A stretch of 64,000 nucleotides of DNA, taken from the NCBI GenBank assembly GCA_910579205.1, contig CAJTTD010000009.1, positions 1 through 64,000 on the forward strand, written 5' to 3'. Of this stretch, positions 51,143 to 59,201 are shown one piece after another. The DNA comes from an uncultured Christensenella sp. Its GTDB lineage: Bacteria > Bacillota > Clostridia > Christensenellales > Pumilibacteraceae. The notes beneath the pieces were generated by a model. It saw nothing but the letters and a program-made list of their open reading frames with translations, was not told the DNA's origin and did no database searches. Each line of letters starts with the position of its first letter. The first letter of the stretch is position 1. A program made the position numbers and the translations under genes.

Positions 51143-51700
51143 TTAGCCTCCCTTGGCTTTGTTGCGCGACGCTATCACTTCGTCTATTATGCCGTACTCG
51201 AGCGCGTCCTGCGCGCTCATTATGTGGTCTCTGTCGGTATCGCGCCGCACCGTTTCGATAGGTGTTCCCGTGTTTTCGGATAGGATACGATTGAGCCGCA
51301 TGCGCGTGTTTTCTATGTGCTTTGCCGCGATTATTATATCTTCCGCCTGACCGCTCGCGCCGCCCAATGGCTGGTGGATCAAGATCTCGCAGTTTTCTGT
51401 CGCGCGTCTGTAACCTCGCGTTCCCGACGACAGCAAAAACGCGCCCATGGACGCCGCCATGCCCAGCCCGACTGTGATTATACGCGCGCGCGCAAAGTTG
51501 AGCGTGTCGTATATGGCAAGGCCCGCGGAAACCGAACCGCCCGGGCTGTTTATCTGCACCGTTATCTCGTCCGCGCCGCGATCGTCCAAGTATTGCAGTT
51601 GCATTATCACCCGTTCGGCGAGCGCGTCGTCGATAGGTCCGAAAATATTGATGGTGTTGCGGTCAAGCGAATACTTCCAAGAAAATTCTTCGTCCATCAT
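51143..51700 (-). CDS. Divergent ClpP-family serine protease
   Basis: A 185-aa protein with a complete ClpP active site: Ser84 in GMAASMG, His109 in ILIHQPLGG, and Asp in DTDRD (154-158). SPGGSVSAGLAIYDT (52-66) is the oxyanion-hole region. The N-terminus is short and lacks the usual propeptide. The neighbours are not tig/clpX, so this is likely a second, specialised ClpP. ATG at 51700 overlaps the DUF1292 gene stop. It would degrade substrates delivered by an unfoldase, possibly one of the two ATPase-type proteins co-encoded here. Confidence 0.9.
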   Translation of the reverse strand: MMDEEFSWKYSLDRNTINIFGPIDDALAERVIMQLQYLDDRGADEITVQINSPGGSVSAGLAIYDTLNFARARIITVGLGMAASMGAFLLSSGTRGYRRATENCEILIHQPLGGASGQAEDIIIAAKHIENTRMRLNRILSENTGTPIETVRRDTDRDHIMSAQDALEYGIIDEVIASRNKAKGG

Positions 51701-52053
51701 TCTGCACCGTCCTTGTCGCATTTGAGCAGCTCGTAATATTCCGCAAAAATCGAGTCCACCACGTCATCGTCGTCCACGAGTATAACGGCGTCCTCGTCGT
51801 CTATCTCTTGCACGGCAAAGACAAGCGCTTCGTCGTCGCCGACACCGGGCATCCGTTCGACGGGCTTTAATATGCAGTAGACAGTGATCTCGCCGTCATC
51901 GTCTTCGCGGGGAATAAGCGCCACTTGCTCGAACTCGACGCGTTTACCGTACTCGTCGTATAAAAAGACGTTGTCGCAGTCGTTATCGTCGAGCAACTGC
52001 GCTACCGCCCTTTTTGCGTCGTCGCGTTCACGTTCATGTTTAGATGACGTCAT
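51697..52053 (-). CDS. DUF1292 acidic protein
   Basis: A 118-aa, very acidic protein of the DUF1292 (YrzB-like) type: VFLYDEYGKRVEFEQVALIP (about 29-48), VYCILKPVE, then an Asp/Glu-rich C-terminus. The family has no defined function. First gene of the ClpP/VirD4 operon, with GGGAGG upstream; its stop overlaps the clpP-like start. Confidence 0.8.
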   Translation of the reverse strand: MTSSKHERERDDAKRAVAQLLDDNDCDNVFLYDEYGKRVEFEQVALIPREDDDGEITVYCILKPVERMPGVGDDEALVFAVQEIDDEDAVILVDDDDVVDSIFAEYYELLKCDKDGAE

Positions 52054-52126
52054 AGTTTCGCCTCCCGTAATGGCGGATGCGCGCGAACATTATATCCGCC
52101 GCCGCGCCGCCTTTCTATTTATATAT

Positions 52127-52155
52127 AGTATACGTGCGCGCCGTTACACGGTCAA
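52127..52155 (-). promoter_or_regulatory. Promoter of the ClpP/VirD4 operon
   Basis: On the minus strand TTGACC (52155-52150), 17-bp spacer, TATACT (52132-52127), about 75 bp before the DUF1292 gene. It indicates a dedicated transcript for the five genes down to 47045. Confidence 0.75.
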
Positions 52156-52240
52156 TGCCGACGGCTTGAGCTTTTGCGGCAAATCTGCAATTTTTGCAAA
52201 CAAAAAAACGCCGCGCATTACGATGTATTTCATAGGGATT

Positions 52241-52270
52241 AAAGCAAGGATAATCTATCCTTGCTTTTTT
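52241..52270. terminator. Strong terminator-type hairpin
   Basis: AAAGCAAGGATA (52241-52252) pairs perfectly with TATCCTTGCTTT (52256-52267), followed by more Ts. It separates the divergent ClpP operon and the tfoX-like gene; its right arm also overlaps the -35 of the latter. Confidence 0.85.
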
Positions 52271-52329
52271 ATTACGGTTATGCTACAATGACTATAATCT
52301 AAACAGCAATTTAGCAAAGGATTTTGCTT

Positions 52330-52584
52330 ATGAAAGATTTAACCTCAATGCCGAATATCGGCAAAGAAATGGCAAGCAAACTGAAAAGCGTAGAAATAAC
52401 CACAGCCGAAGAATTGATCGAAATCGGCGCAAAAGAAGCGTTTTTCAGATTAAAGATGAAGTATCTGCAAGTGTGTTTGGTACATCTATATACTTTGGAA
52501 GGCGCAATTCAAAATATAGAGTTTCATTGCCTTTCCGAGAAGACAAAGGCGAACTTGAAAGAATTTGGCAACTCTTTGAAATAG
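52330..52584 (+). CDS. TfoX C-terminal-domain protein
   Basis: An 84-aa protein matching the TfoX/Sxy C-terminal helical domain (MPNIGKEMASKLKSVEITTA, 7-26, then EELIEIGAKEAF). Full TfoX also has an N-terminal domain, absent here. Stand-alone versions are common in Firmicutes and of unknown role. ATG at 52330 follows AAAGGA; TTGCTT and TACAAT at 17-bp spacing (about 52262-52290) form a promoter. It is more AT-rich than its neighbours and flanked by a short inverted repeat. Confidence 0.85.
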   Translation: MKDLTSMPNIGKEMASKLKSVEITTAEELIEIGAKEAFFRLKMKYLQVCLVHLYTLEGAIQNIEFHCLSEKTKANLKEFGNSLK

Positions 52585-52640
52585 TGTAATTTTATTGCAC
52601 TAAATTTCGATTTATCTTTCTAATCATTAATAAAGTATAA

Positions 52641-52671
52641 CGCACTATACTTCGCAAGCGAAGACAGTGCG
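52641..52671 (+). terminator. Hairpin after the tfoX-like gene
   Basis: CGCACT (52641-52646) pairs with AGTGCG (52666-52671) and CTTC with GAAG inside. It is followed by a T-rich stretch. Probable terminator. Confidence 0.5.
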
Positions 52672-52780
52672 CTAATTCTTTTCCAACAACGAAATCCCTA
52701 TAATAGATACCATTTAAGTCGGCGTTTCGTCGCGTTATATATCCGAACTGCCGCGGGCAAAAATCGCCGCGCAGTCCGTA

Positions 52781-52900
52781 CTATCTTAAGATCTGCGCGT
52801 CAAGGCAAAATTCGATCTCGCGCGCGAATAGCTTGAGTTCGGCGGGCGAAAACCGCGCGCCGTATAATTCGGTCAATAGTTTCGATACATCGCGGGTCAT
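52781..52900 (-). CDS. 39-aa protein coupled to the XRE regulator
   Basis: A short frame (MTRDVSKLLTELYGARFSPA...) whose ATG overlaps the stop of the regulator upstream (ATGA at 52900-52897). It is helical and amphipathic in composition. The coupling suggests a real small protein, perhaps one that binds the regulator. No family was recognised. Confidence 0.45.
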   Translation of the reverse strand: MTRDVSKLLTELYGARFSPAELKLFAREIEFCLDAQILR

Positions 52901-53229
52901 TCGACAAATCGCAAAATATCTTTTACAAGGTCTACCTTACAGATATCGGCGTAATACAGCAGATCGCTTATGGTCGGTTTGGATCTGCCGCTCTCCCAAT
53001 TTACTATCCTACTCTCGTTATCGAGATAAAACACTTGCGAAAGCTCCTTTTGACTTATGAGATTGTCTATTTCGTCTCGGCAGTTTTCGCAGTCGCCCGC
53101 GCAATTCTCCGCGTCGTACTTAAGCCTCCAGCATACGTAACGGCGGAGGTTTTGGTTTGTTCGTCGCAGTTCTTCCAAGTTTCTGCCCGTTTTTTTCCAA
53201 TCGATCTCACGGTAATAAATTTCTTCCAC
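52897..53229 (-). CDS. XRE-family regulator with an inserted Cys cluster
   Basis: A 110-aa protein. An N-terminal basic part (EIDWKKTGRNLEELRRTNQN) is followed by C-x10-C-x3-C-x2-C (about 37-54, CWRLKYDAENCAGDCENC). A Cro-type HTH comes next (LISQKELSQVFYLDNESRIV, then NWESGRSKPTISDLLYYA). The Cys set may bind a metal or respond to redox state. GTG at 53229 is chosen because AAGGAGA lies 6 nt upstream. It likely controls itself through the inverted repeat in its promoter. Confidence 0.75.
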   Translation of the reverse strand: MEEIYYREIDWKKTGRNLEELRRTNQNLRRYVCWRLKYDAENCAGDCENCRDEIDNLISQKELSQVFYLDNESRIVNWESGRSKPTISDLLYYADICKVDLVKDILRFVE

Positions 53230-53283
53230 GGTGTTTCTCCTTAAACGCGCCGCGCGGTCGCATGCCCGCGCAACCATGCGTTT

Positions 53284-53320
53284 ATTTTAACACATACACG
53301 CAATATTTTCAAGATATTGC
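53284..53320 (-). promoter_or_regulatory. Promoter and palindrome of the XRE regulator
   Basis: On the minus strand TTGAAA (53312-53307), 17 bp, TAAAAT (53289-53284). The inverted repeat GCAATAT/ATATTGC (53300-53320) spans the -35 box and would fit a dimeric repressor. Confidence 0.7.
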
Positions 53321-53373
53321 ATATATTTACCGCAAATTTTTACCGTAAAACAGTATGTTTCCGCGTTGCCGCG

Positions 53374-54255
53374 CTAAATGTATTTGTACGCCACTTGCAA
53401 AAGGGCGACGGTTTTTTGCGAGATCTCGCGCGGCGCGCCGCTCAAGTATTCGGATACTGCTTCCGCTATAAACTCTTCGTTGCTGCACAGAGCGTACTTA
53501 GACAGTCCGTCCGCCGCCACGCCGTCGCTCAAACTGCTTCTGTATCGCAAAAATGCTTCGTTACGGCTCAAGCCGCATAGCTCGTCCAAAATATGCCCTA
53601 TCTCGTGATATACAACCGACTCGACGGTATTGCAGCTGCGCGGGTGAAACCCGTTTTTTTCATTAGCATTGAGTTTGCGCAAAAATTCGTCGCGCCGCCC
53701 GCCCACTTCGCTCTCGTCGAAAATTATCCCGTCGAAAAAACCGAACGCTTTTACTTGCGCCGCCAAATAGTCCGACCGCCCGAGCGTGCCGCCCACAATA
53801 TCCGCCACAAGCCGCGCCGCGCGCGCCCCGTCCGCTCTTGACAATATATGCTGAAGTCCCCATTGCCGCAAACCGTCTCCGCCCGACGCAAGCGCATTGA
53901 GCTTTTTTACATACCCCGCGCTCGAACCTATATAGCAAAGTCTGCCGCGCAGTTTGGGGAATTTGTACAGCGATCGAGCGACCGCGCAAAGCCCTTTTTT
54001 TATCAACTCCTCGTCGCAGTCGCTGATGTCAAACGTGTCGCACAGTCCGTACTTGACTATCGCCGCGCCAAGCTCTTCGTCAGAGTTTGCGCCGTCAATC
54101 GCCGCATATAACCGTTCGGGCGAACACCGCACAAAAAACTCGCGCGTTCTGCGCATTTCCATAAGTTCGTACTCGCTGCGCGCAAGCGCGATGTTTACGG
54201 GATCGCCGCCGTTTTCCGCATGCAGATCGAGTAGCGTCATCGTATCAAAAGACAT
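53374..54255 (-). CDS. HExxH putative metalloprotease at the end of the kinase/phosphatase operon
   Basis: A 293-aa soluble protein. The zinc-site candidate is VVYHEIGHILDELCG (about 213-227), with a downstream Glu in EEFIAEAVSEYLSG (about 256-269), the pattern of gluzincin-type peptidases. The rest is mostly helical and unrecognised. Start uncertain: ATG at 54255 (14 nt after the PP2C stop) or ATG at 54288 (overlapping it); neither has a strong Shine-Dalgarno. Position makes it a candidate effector or processing enzyme for the preceding signalling genes. Confidence 0.65.
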   Translation of the reverse strand: MSFDTMTLLDLHAENGGDPVNIALARSEYELMEMRRTREFFVRCSPERLYAAIDGANSDEELGAAIVKYGLCDTFDISDCDEELIKKGLCAVARSLYKFPKLRGRLCYIGSSAGYVKKLNALASGGDGLRQWGLQHILSRADGARAARLVADIVGGTLGRSDYLAAQVKAFGFFDGIIFDESEVGGRRDEFLRKLNANEKNGFHPRSCNTVESVVYHEIGHILDELCGLSRNEAFLRYRSSLSDGVAADGLSKYALCSNEEFIAEAVSEYLSGAPREISQKTVALLQVAYKYI

Positions 54256-54268
54256 CTCGGTCAACGTT

Positions 54269-56788
54269 TCACCACGGCTTTTTGTCATATCTAACGAATT
54301 TGTCCGCGCGGGCAATATTTTTCGATCGTTTTCTATTTATGTTTCCTTGAGAACAGCACACGTACGAAAGCGAACTTTCCGTTTGTTTTTGCTCATGTGC
54401 TTTATTTGCGCTCTTCTCTGCCGATACTTGCTCGGCTACAAGCTCCGCGCAGTTCTCGTCGTAACGGCGAAGCTCGTCGAGCAGGCGAATAACGCCGTCC
54501 GACGCATTTTTGTCGCTTTTGAACATACAGTAAGCGCGAAATTCTTTCAACTGCGATCCGTTGAACAATACGTCTATTGCCGACGTCTCGTTCGGGCATT
54601 GCGCCAAACCTTGTACTATGGAGTTTACGAGCGAGGACTTTTGCTCCACCGCCAACCGCGTAGCTTTATCTAATACTATATCGTCGAGGTATGTGTTGTC
54701 GGGGAGATCGACAACAAGAGAGTATCGCGATATCGCTACATCGGTAAAAATTTCGCCGAGCTTTGCGGGATCGTTCGATATCTTTTTCTCGATATGGTAT
54801 ACAAGTTTGTCCTTAGCCGAACGGATATTTTTTTCGCAGTCAGCTTTTTTCGCTCCGACGTATTCTATTTGTTTTTTTACATAGTCGCTATCTTTATTTC
54901 CTCTGAGATTTTTGCATATTTCGTTGTACTCTTTTGACCAAGCGTTATACGACGATATAAACAACTCACCTTCAAGCGCGCCGCTAAGATATTCACGCGG
55001 CGATATCGACGCATTTTCACTCAGTATCGCGCAGAAATCTTGCCAACCCTTGTTGATATTCGACATCTTTAACGCCGCTCTATGATCCACATTGCGCAAT
55101 CTGTCAAATGCGTCGTCCGTCTCTCTGCGTTTGACCGACGCGTATTCTTGCAGTTCTTTCTTTTTAGCCAACAAACATTTTTCTTCATTTTCGAGTGCGG
55201 CTATTTTGTTTAAGGCAACGTACAAATTATCTGACGCTTCCGCGCATGTCAAAATATCCCGCTTGTTTTTTTCAATAATATCGATGTACTGATTTACCGC
55301 TGTCGACGGCTTTATCAGCGTTGACAAATCCTCTATCTTGTCTCCGAGCACATCGTCGAACAGTTTGGATATACGCGTCTTAAGCTCTTGCTCTCTTTGC
55401 TGTTTCAACGTATTTTCCGCTTCCGATCTTGCCTTTTCAAAAACATCGCAAACGTCAGCCGTCAACGCGATATCGTAGCTACCGTCAACGTATACGGTAT
55501 AAAGCGTATCGAACGCCTTGTCGAATTTATCGAACGTGCGCGTGCGCACATATGCATACGCGTCGTCTTCCGACTTTTCGCTTACTTCTATCAAGCTCTT
55601 TTTTTCGTTGACATCGCTCCACAGCTTTTCCGCATATTCCGCTCGATCGGCAAATGCGGCGCACATGCTTTTATACGAATCGTCGGTCGTTTTCTTATAC
55701 GAATCAGCACAGTGGATCTTCGGTGCAATATCGATGTTTGCGCGTTTCGCTATCTCCGCATCTATTTTTTGGGACAAGCACGTATTTTCCGACACGTCGC
55801 TCTCTTTTGTGCTGTCGCAAGGCTGTGCGGTATTGCATTTAGGTTCGTTGTTGCCGAAACCGAACGGCACGAACGCCATAGACGCGTCGTCGTACCGCAT
55901 ATCCGCAAAATATTCGTCCAGCGCGTCCGCGCAGTCGGCGGCGGAACTCGAATCACACAAATGCGACAAAAGCGTCGCCTCCAAGCCCAAATTATCATGC
56001 TCGCCGAACGGATCGAAGCAACCGTCGCTCGCCGCTATAAGCACGCAAGGCTTTTCTATCTCATGGCGCGCATAGTGCAAAACGGTGGGATCTTTGCCTT
56101 TGTCCTTTACGTAAAACAAATTGTTTATCGCGCCCGATCTGTCCTCGTTGTCTTTTGTCAACAGCTGCAAACCTTTTTGCGGCGTGAGCGCGTAACAGCG
56201 CGAATCGCCCGCCCAAACGGCTTCGGCGATCACTTTGTCGGTTAGTTCGGTGTACCTTACGGCGGCGAGCGTAGTGGGAAGTAGATACTGCTGGTCGAGT
56301 TCGCCTTTTTTAAGGTCGAATTTTTTCGCGGCGCGCTCAAGCCCGTCGTTTATATAGGACACAAGTTCTTTGCGCGTATCGACGTCTTTGAGATCGCAGT
56401 CTTTGAACTTGCCGAAGCGGAGCGCGTATACTAACCGAGCTATGACTATGCGCGACGCCCACAACGCCGACGTATCGTCCGTTTCGTCCGCCATGGGCGC
56501 GCACAACTCGTTTATGTACGATACAAATTCGTTATCTTCACTGCTTCCGGCCAAATTGCAGTCAAACACGCCGTCGAGCAACTCTTTATATATCTTGTTG
56601 CCTTGAAGATCGAATTCGGCGTTCTCCGGCTTGACGGACTTCGCCCATTTTTCCGTACTGCCCACTTTGTGAACGGTCGAGCCGGAGCCGCCCAAGCCGT
56701 CGGCTACCGCCAAAATATTGCCGCCTATATACGGATCGGCGTCCTCGTTGTGCAATCGAGAGTAAAAAACAAATGCATCATTGTTCAT
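54269..56788 (-). CDS. PP2C-type phosphatase with large helical C-terminal region
   Basis: An 839-aa protein. The first 330 residues are a PP2C-like serine/threonine phosphatase: LAVADGLGGSG (26-36), EAVWAGDSRCYAL (about 190), LIAASDGCFDPFG (about 254). The remaining 500 residues are charged and helical with coiled-coil character (ENTLKQQREQELKTRISKLF; YASVKRRETDDAFDRLRNVD) and match no family recognised. Its start overlaps the kinase stop (ATGA at 56788-56785). It probably reverses phosphorylation by that kinase; the long tail could be a scaffold. Confidence 0.82.
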   Translation of the reverse strand: MNNDAFVFYSRLHNEDADPYIGGNILAVADGLGGSGSTVHKVGSTEKWAKSVKPENAEFDLQGNKIYKELLDGVFDCNLAGSSEDNEFVSYINELCAPMADETDDTSALWASRIVIARLVYALRFGKFKDCDLKDVDTRKELVSYINDGLERAAKKFDLKKGELDQQYLLPTTLAAVRYTELTDKVIAEAVWAGDSRCYALTPQKGLQLLTKDNEDRSGAINNLFYVKDKGKDPTVLHYARHEIEKPCVLIAASDGCFDPFGEHDNLGLEATLLSHLCDSSSAADCADALDEYFADMRYDDASMAFVPFGFGNNEPKCNTAQPCDSTKESDVSENTCLSQKIDAEIAKRANIDIAPKIHCADSYKKTTDDSYKSMCAAFADRAEYAEKLWSDVNEKKSLIEVSEKSEDDAYAYVRTRTFDKFDKAFDTLYTVYVDGSYDIALTADVCDVFEKARSEAENTLKQQREQELKTRISKLFDDVLGDKIEDLSTLIKPSTAVNQYIDIIEKNKRDILTCAEASDNLYVALNKIAALENEEKCLLAKKKELQEYASVKRRETDDAFDRLRNVDHRAALKMSNINKGWQDFCAILSENASISPREYLSGALEGELFISSYNAWSKEYNEICKNLRGNKDSDYVKKQIEYVGAKKADCEKNIRSAKDKLVYHIEKKISNDPAKLGEIFTDVAISRYSLVVDLPDNTYLDDIVLDKATRLAVEQKSSLVNSIVQGLAQCPNETSAIDVLFNGSQLKEFRAYCMFKSDKNASDGVIRLLDELRRYDENCAELVAEQVSAEKSANKAHEQKQTESSLSYVCCSQGNINRKRSKNIARADKFVRYDKKPW

Positions 56789-58362
56789 TTTATGTACCCC
56801 ATTAGTCTGACGTTATTGGCGGGCACGCCGTCGAGCACTCGCTTTACGCCCGCCTTTTCGTAAGTTATCCTATATCTGTGTTCGCCCGCGTACTCCACTT
56901 TGCAAATGCTGCGCACGTCGGACGCCGCCATTTGCTCGCGGTCGTATTTTGCGCCGTGTTCGGGCCACGGCGTGTCCGCGTCGAGCTTGACTGGTCTGGG
57001 CTTTTTCTTTTTTATAAGCCCTTCCGCTTCGAGATAGCCGTATTCGCGCTCAAACGACAGTCCGCTCGATTTGTACAAAACATACGAACGCTTGTGCGGG
57101 GCTTGGCTGCGTTCTATCTTTATATAGCCTTTTTCCGATACGGTCTTGGGCGGTTCAAACTCGAATATATCCGCATGCTCGTCCCACGGCTCGCACAACG
57201 ACGCGCTCAGTCGCTCGGCATAGCCCTCGTCGCAAAGCTGCTCGACGGTCAGTTTTTTTTCGCTGCCGTCGGTGAGCTTGACGCGGTATTTAAGCGCCCC
57301 GTCGTTTACCTTTTGAAATTCCCGCACACCTTTTTTGTATTTGAGATTGTCTTTGCCGAACAGCTTGAACGCGCGCGAATGCACGTCCCAAAGCTCGAGC
57401 TTGAGCGGCTTTGCGTCGCCGCCGCAAACAAACTCTTCGCGCACTTCCAGCTCGTCGCTTAGCGTTTTTACCACTTGCTCGGCAGTGGGGCGCGCAGCGG
57501 GATCGGCGGCGAGCATCCAATTTATCAGCGACCGCAGCGTTGCCTCCGTGTTTCCGCCTATGGGCGTATCGAATTTTTTGTCTATGGTAATGCGCTTGCC
57601 CAAGCACGCAGCTGCGCCCGCCGTGCCGCGATCCATGTCTATATCGGGGAACGCGCCAGTCCACCAGCGGTGAAAGGTGATGCCGAGCGAAAACACGTCC
57701 GCCGCCGTCGTTATCGTATCGGGCGGCGCGCTGTTTTCGTCCAGTCCGTACACTATCGTTTCGGGGCTTTGGTATCCGTCCGTGCCGCCTATGCTATCCC
57801 ATGACGGTATGCCGTCGGTAGGGTACGACGAATCGAAATCTATCAAGTACGGCACGTACTCGCCGCCCGTTTTAACTACGACGAAGTTCTTTTCCTTGAT
57901 GTCGCCGTGGATAACGCCGCATGCGTGCAAACGCGCGAGCGAGCGGGCGGCGGACAGCGCCAAGCTTATGAACTTTGCCGTGTCGATTCCGCTAAGATCG
58001 CAGTCGTCGGGCAGCGCGCCGCTTATGTGCGGCGTTACCGTAACGAACATTTTTTCGTCGTCCCAAAAGTTTTCTATTTCCGCCGCTATGCGATCGCCGT
58101 CGCACGTAAGCCCGCTCATGCGCTTTCTAAGCTCGGCTTGCTTGTTTTCCACATAGTCCGCCGCCGCCTTGTATTTTTCGTACACCGCCTTGGGCGCGCT
58201 TTTGTCGGGGTAGCGCACGTGCATATTGCGCTTGATAAAATACGTTTTGCCGCCGCTCATGCCCAGCACATACTCGCCGCTTCCCGTTATCTTCCACGAC
58301 AAGGCGGGCGGGCTTTTGATGACGAATTCGTCTTTTACGGTGTAACTTCCGTGATATTTCAT
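56785..58362 (-). CDS. Serine/threonine protein kinase
   Basis: A 525-aa soluble kinase. Lys44 in YFIKRN is the likely ATP-anchoring lysine. The catalytic loop is IHGDIKEKN (151-159) with HGD in place of HRD, the metal-binding motif is IDFDSSYP (174-181), and ADVFSLGITFHRWW (about 226-239) is the F-helix. The C-terminal 220 residues hold beta-rich modules of unknown type (YKKGVREFQKV; YIKIERSQAPHKRSYVLYKS) but no membrane segment or PASTA repeats. It lies 18 nt after the first vWA gene and overlaps the phosphatase. Confidence 0.88.
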   Translation of the reverse strand: MKYHGSYTVKDEFVIKSPPALSWKITGSGEYVLGMSGGKTYFIKRNMHVRYPDKSAPKAVYEKYKAAADYVENKQAELRKRMSGLTCDGDRIAAEIENFWDDEKMFVTVTPHISGALPDDCDLSGIDTAKFISLALSAARSLARLHACGVIHGDIKEKNFVVVKTGGEYVPYLIDFDSSYPTDGIPSWDSIGGTDGYQSPETIVYGLDENSAPPDTITTAADVFSLGITFHRWWTGAFPDIDMDRGTAGAAACLGKRITIDKKFDTPIGGNTEATLRSLINWMLAADPAARPTAEQVVKTLSDELEVREEFVCGGDAKPLKLELWDVHSRAFKLFGKDNLKYKKGVREFQKVNDGALKYRVKLTDGSEKKLTVEQLCDEGYAERLSASLCEPWDEHADIFEFEPPKTVSEKGYIKIERSQAPHKRSYVLYKSSGLSFEREYGYLEAEGLIKKKKPRPVKLDADTPWPEHGAKYDREQMAASDVRSICKVEYAGEHRYRITYEKAGVKRVLDGVPANNVRLMGYIK

Positions 58363-58380
58363 ATCCTTTTTCCTTTTACG

Positions 58381-59079
58381 TCAAGCGGCTACGGACGCCG
58401 CGATAAGCTTGATTATGTCGTCGAAAGACACGTTGTCAAGCCCGCGGTGCATTTCGACCGGACGGAAAATGCTTCTGTCGTAATTTTGATGCATTTTTTC
58501 GTACACCGTTTTCGCGGGCGCAAAAATGACGAGCCGCTTATTTCGATCGCGCAACTTTGTGGGATATCTCTGCGTGCATTGCCACATTTCCAACAGCCCG
58601 TCCTCGTCGGGCATCTCGCTCGGATAGCCGGCGTACTTTTTGCGGTCTCGCAAAGGTATAGCCGTTGTATCGGCAAACAGCGTTATCACTTGTCTGTCGT
58701 ATCTGCCCGTCGCAACGAAATCGGACTTCATCGCGTAGTACAGCGCTTCCAGCCCGTTGGCATCCTCGCCGCAGCCGCCCGTCGCACGCAAGTTGTCGAG
58801 ATATGCGGCGAACTCGCCGTCCTCGGACGGAAGCTCGAAAAACACGCTTTCCGTCATCGACTGCGCGCCGTCCGATTTGTAATCTCTGAACACTATCACT
58901 TTTATGCGCAACATGTCCACGGTGTCGCGATTGTCGCTTAACGCTTTTACGAAGTCGGTGTAAAAACGCTTTGCATTGCGCTTTACGCTGTCGAAGCACG
59001 GCGACATGCTGCCCGTGCCGTCTATGCAAAATACGAGATCGACTTTGCGGTCTTTGCCTATCCTATTGGGATCGAACAT
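58381..59079 (-). CDS. vWA-domain protein (TerY-like), copy 1
   Basis: A 232-aa protein that is essentially one von Willebrand A domain. The MIDAS motif is CIDGTGSMS (18-26, DxTxS form), with further metal-site residues in LRATGGCGEDANGLEALYYA and ITLFADTTAIP. AGGAGA precedes ATG 59079. It is the first gene of the operon with kinase, phosphatase and HExxH protein. A vWA-kinase-PP2C order is the hallmark of TerY-P-type triads. It is paralogous to the next gene upstream. Confidence 0.88.
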   Translation of the reverse strand: MFDPNRIGKDRKVDLVFCIDGTGSMSPCFDSVKRNAKRFYTDFVKALSDNRDTVDMLRIKVIVFRDYKSDGAQSMTESVFFELPSEDGEFAAYLDNLRATGGCGEDANGLEALYYAMKSDFVATGRYDRQVITLFADTTAIPLRDRKKYAGYPSEMPDEDGLLEMWQCTQRYPTKLRDRNKRLVIFAPAKTVYEKMHQNYDRSIFRPVEMHRGLDNVSFDDIIKLIAASVAA

Positions 59080-59106
59080 AACGGTTCTCCTTTTGTTTGT
59101 GGTTTT

Positions 59107-59135
59107 ATTGTACTTACCGTGCGGCGGATTGTAAA
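59107..59135 (-). promoter_or_regulatory. Promoter of the vWA1-kinase-PP2C operon
   Basis: On the minus strand TTTACA (59135-59130), 17 bp, TACAAT (59112-59107), about 28 bp before the vWA gene start. Confidence 0.75.
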
Positions 59136-59149
59136 TAAAGATCTTTGCA

Positions 59150-59185
59150 AAAACAAAAGAGAGCTTGCAATAATTACAAGCTCTC
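59150..59185 (-). terminator. Terminator after vWA copy 2
   Basis: GAGAGCTTG (59159-59167) pairs with CAAGCTCTC (59177-59185); on the minus strand it is followed by a T-rich run. It separates the two vWA genes into different transcripts. Confidence 0.8.
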
Positions 59186-59201
59186 CCATCCGCGGCATTT
59201 G

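Noticed and set aside
51143..51700. The ClpP-like gene as the housekeeping clpP.
   Set aside because: It lacks the usual N-terminus and tig/clpX/lon neighbours, diverges at many normally invariant positions and is coupled to unrelated genes. A second clpP elsewhere in the genome is expected but cannot be seen here.
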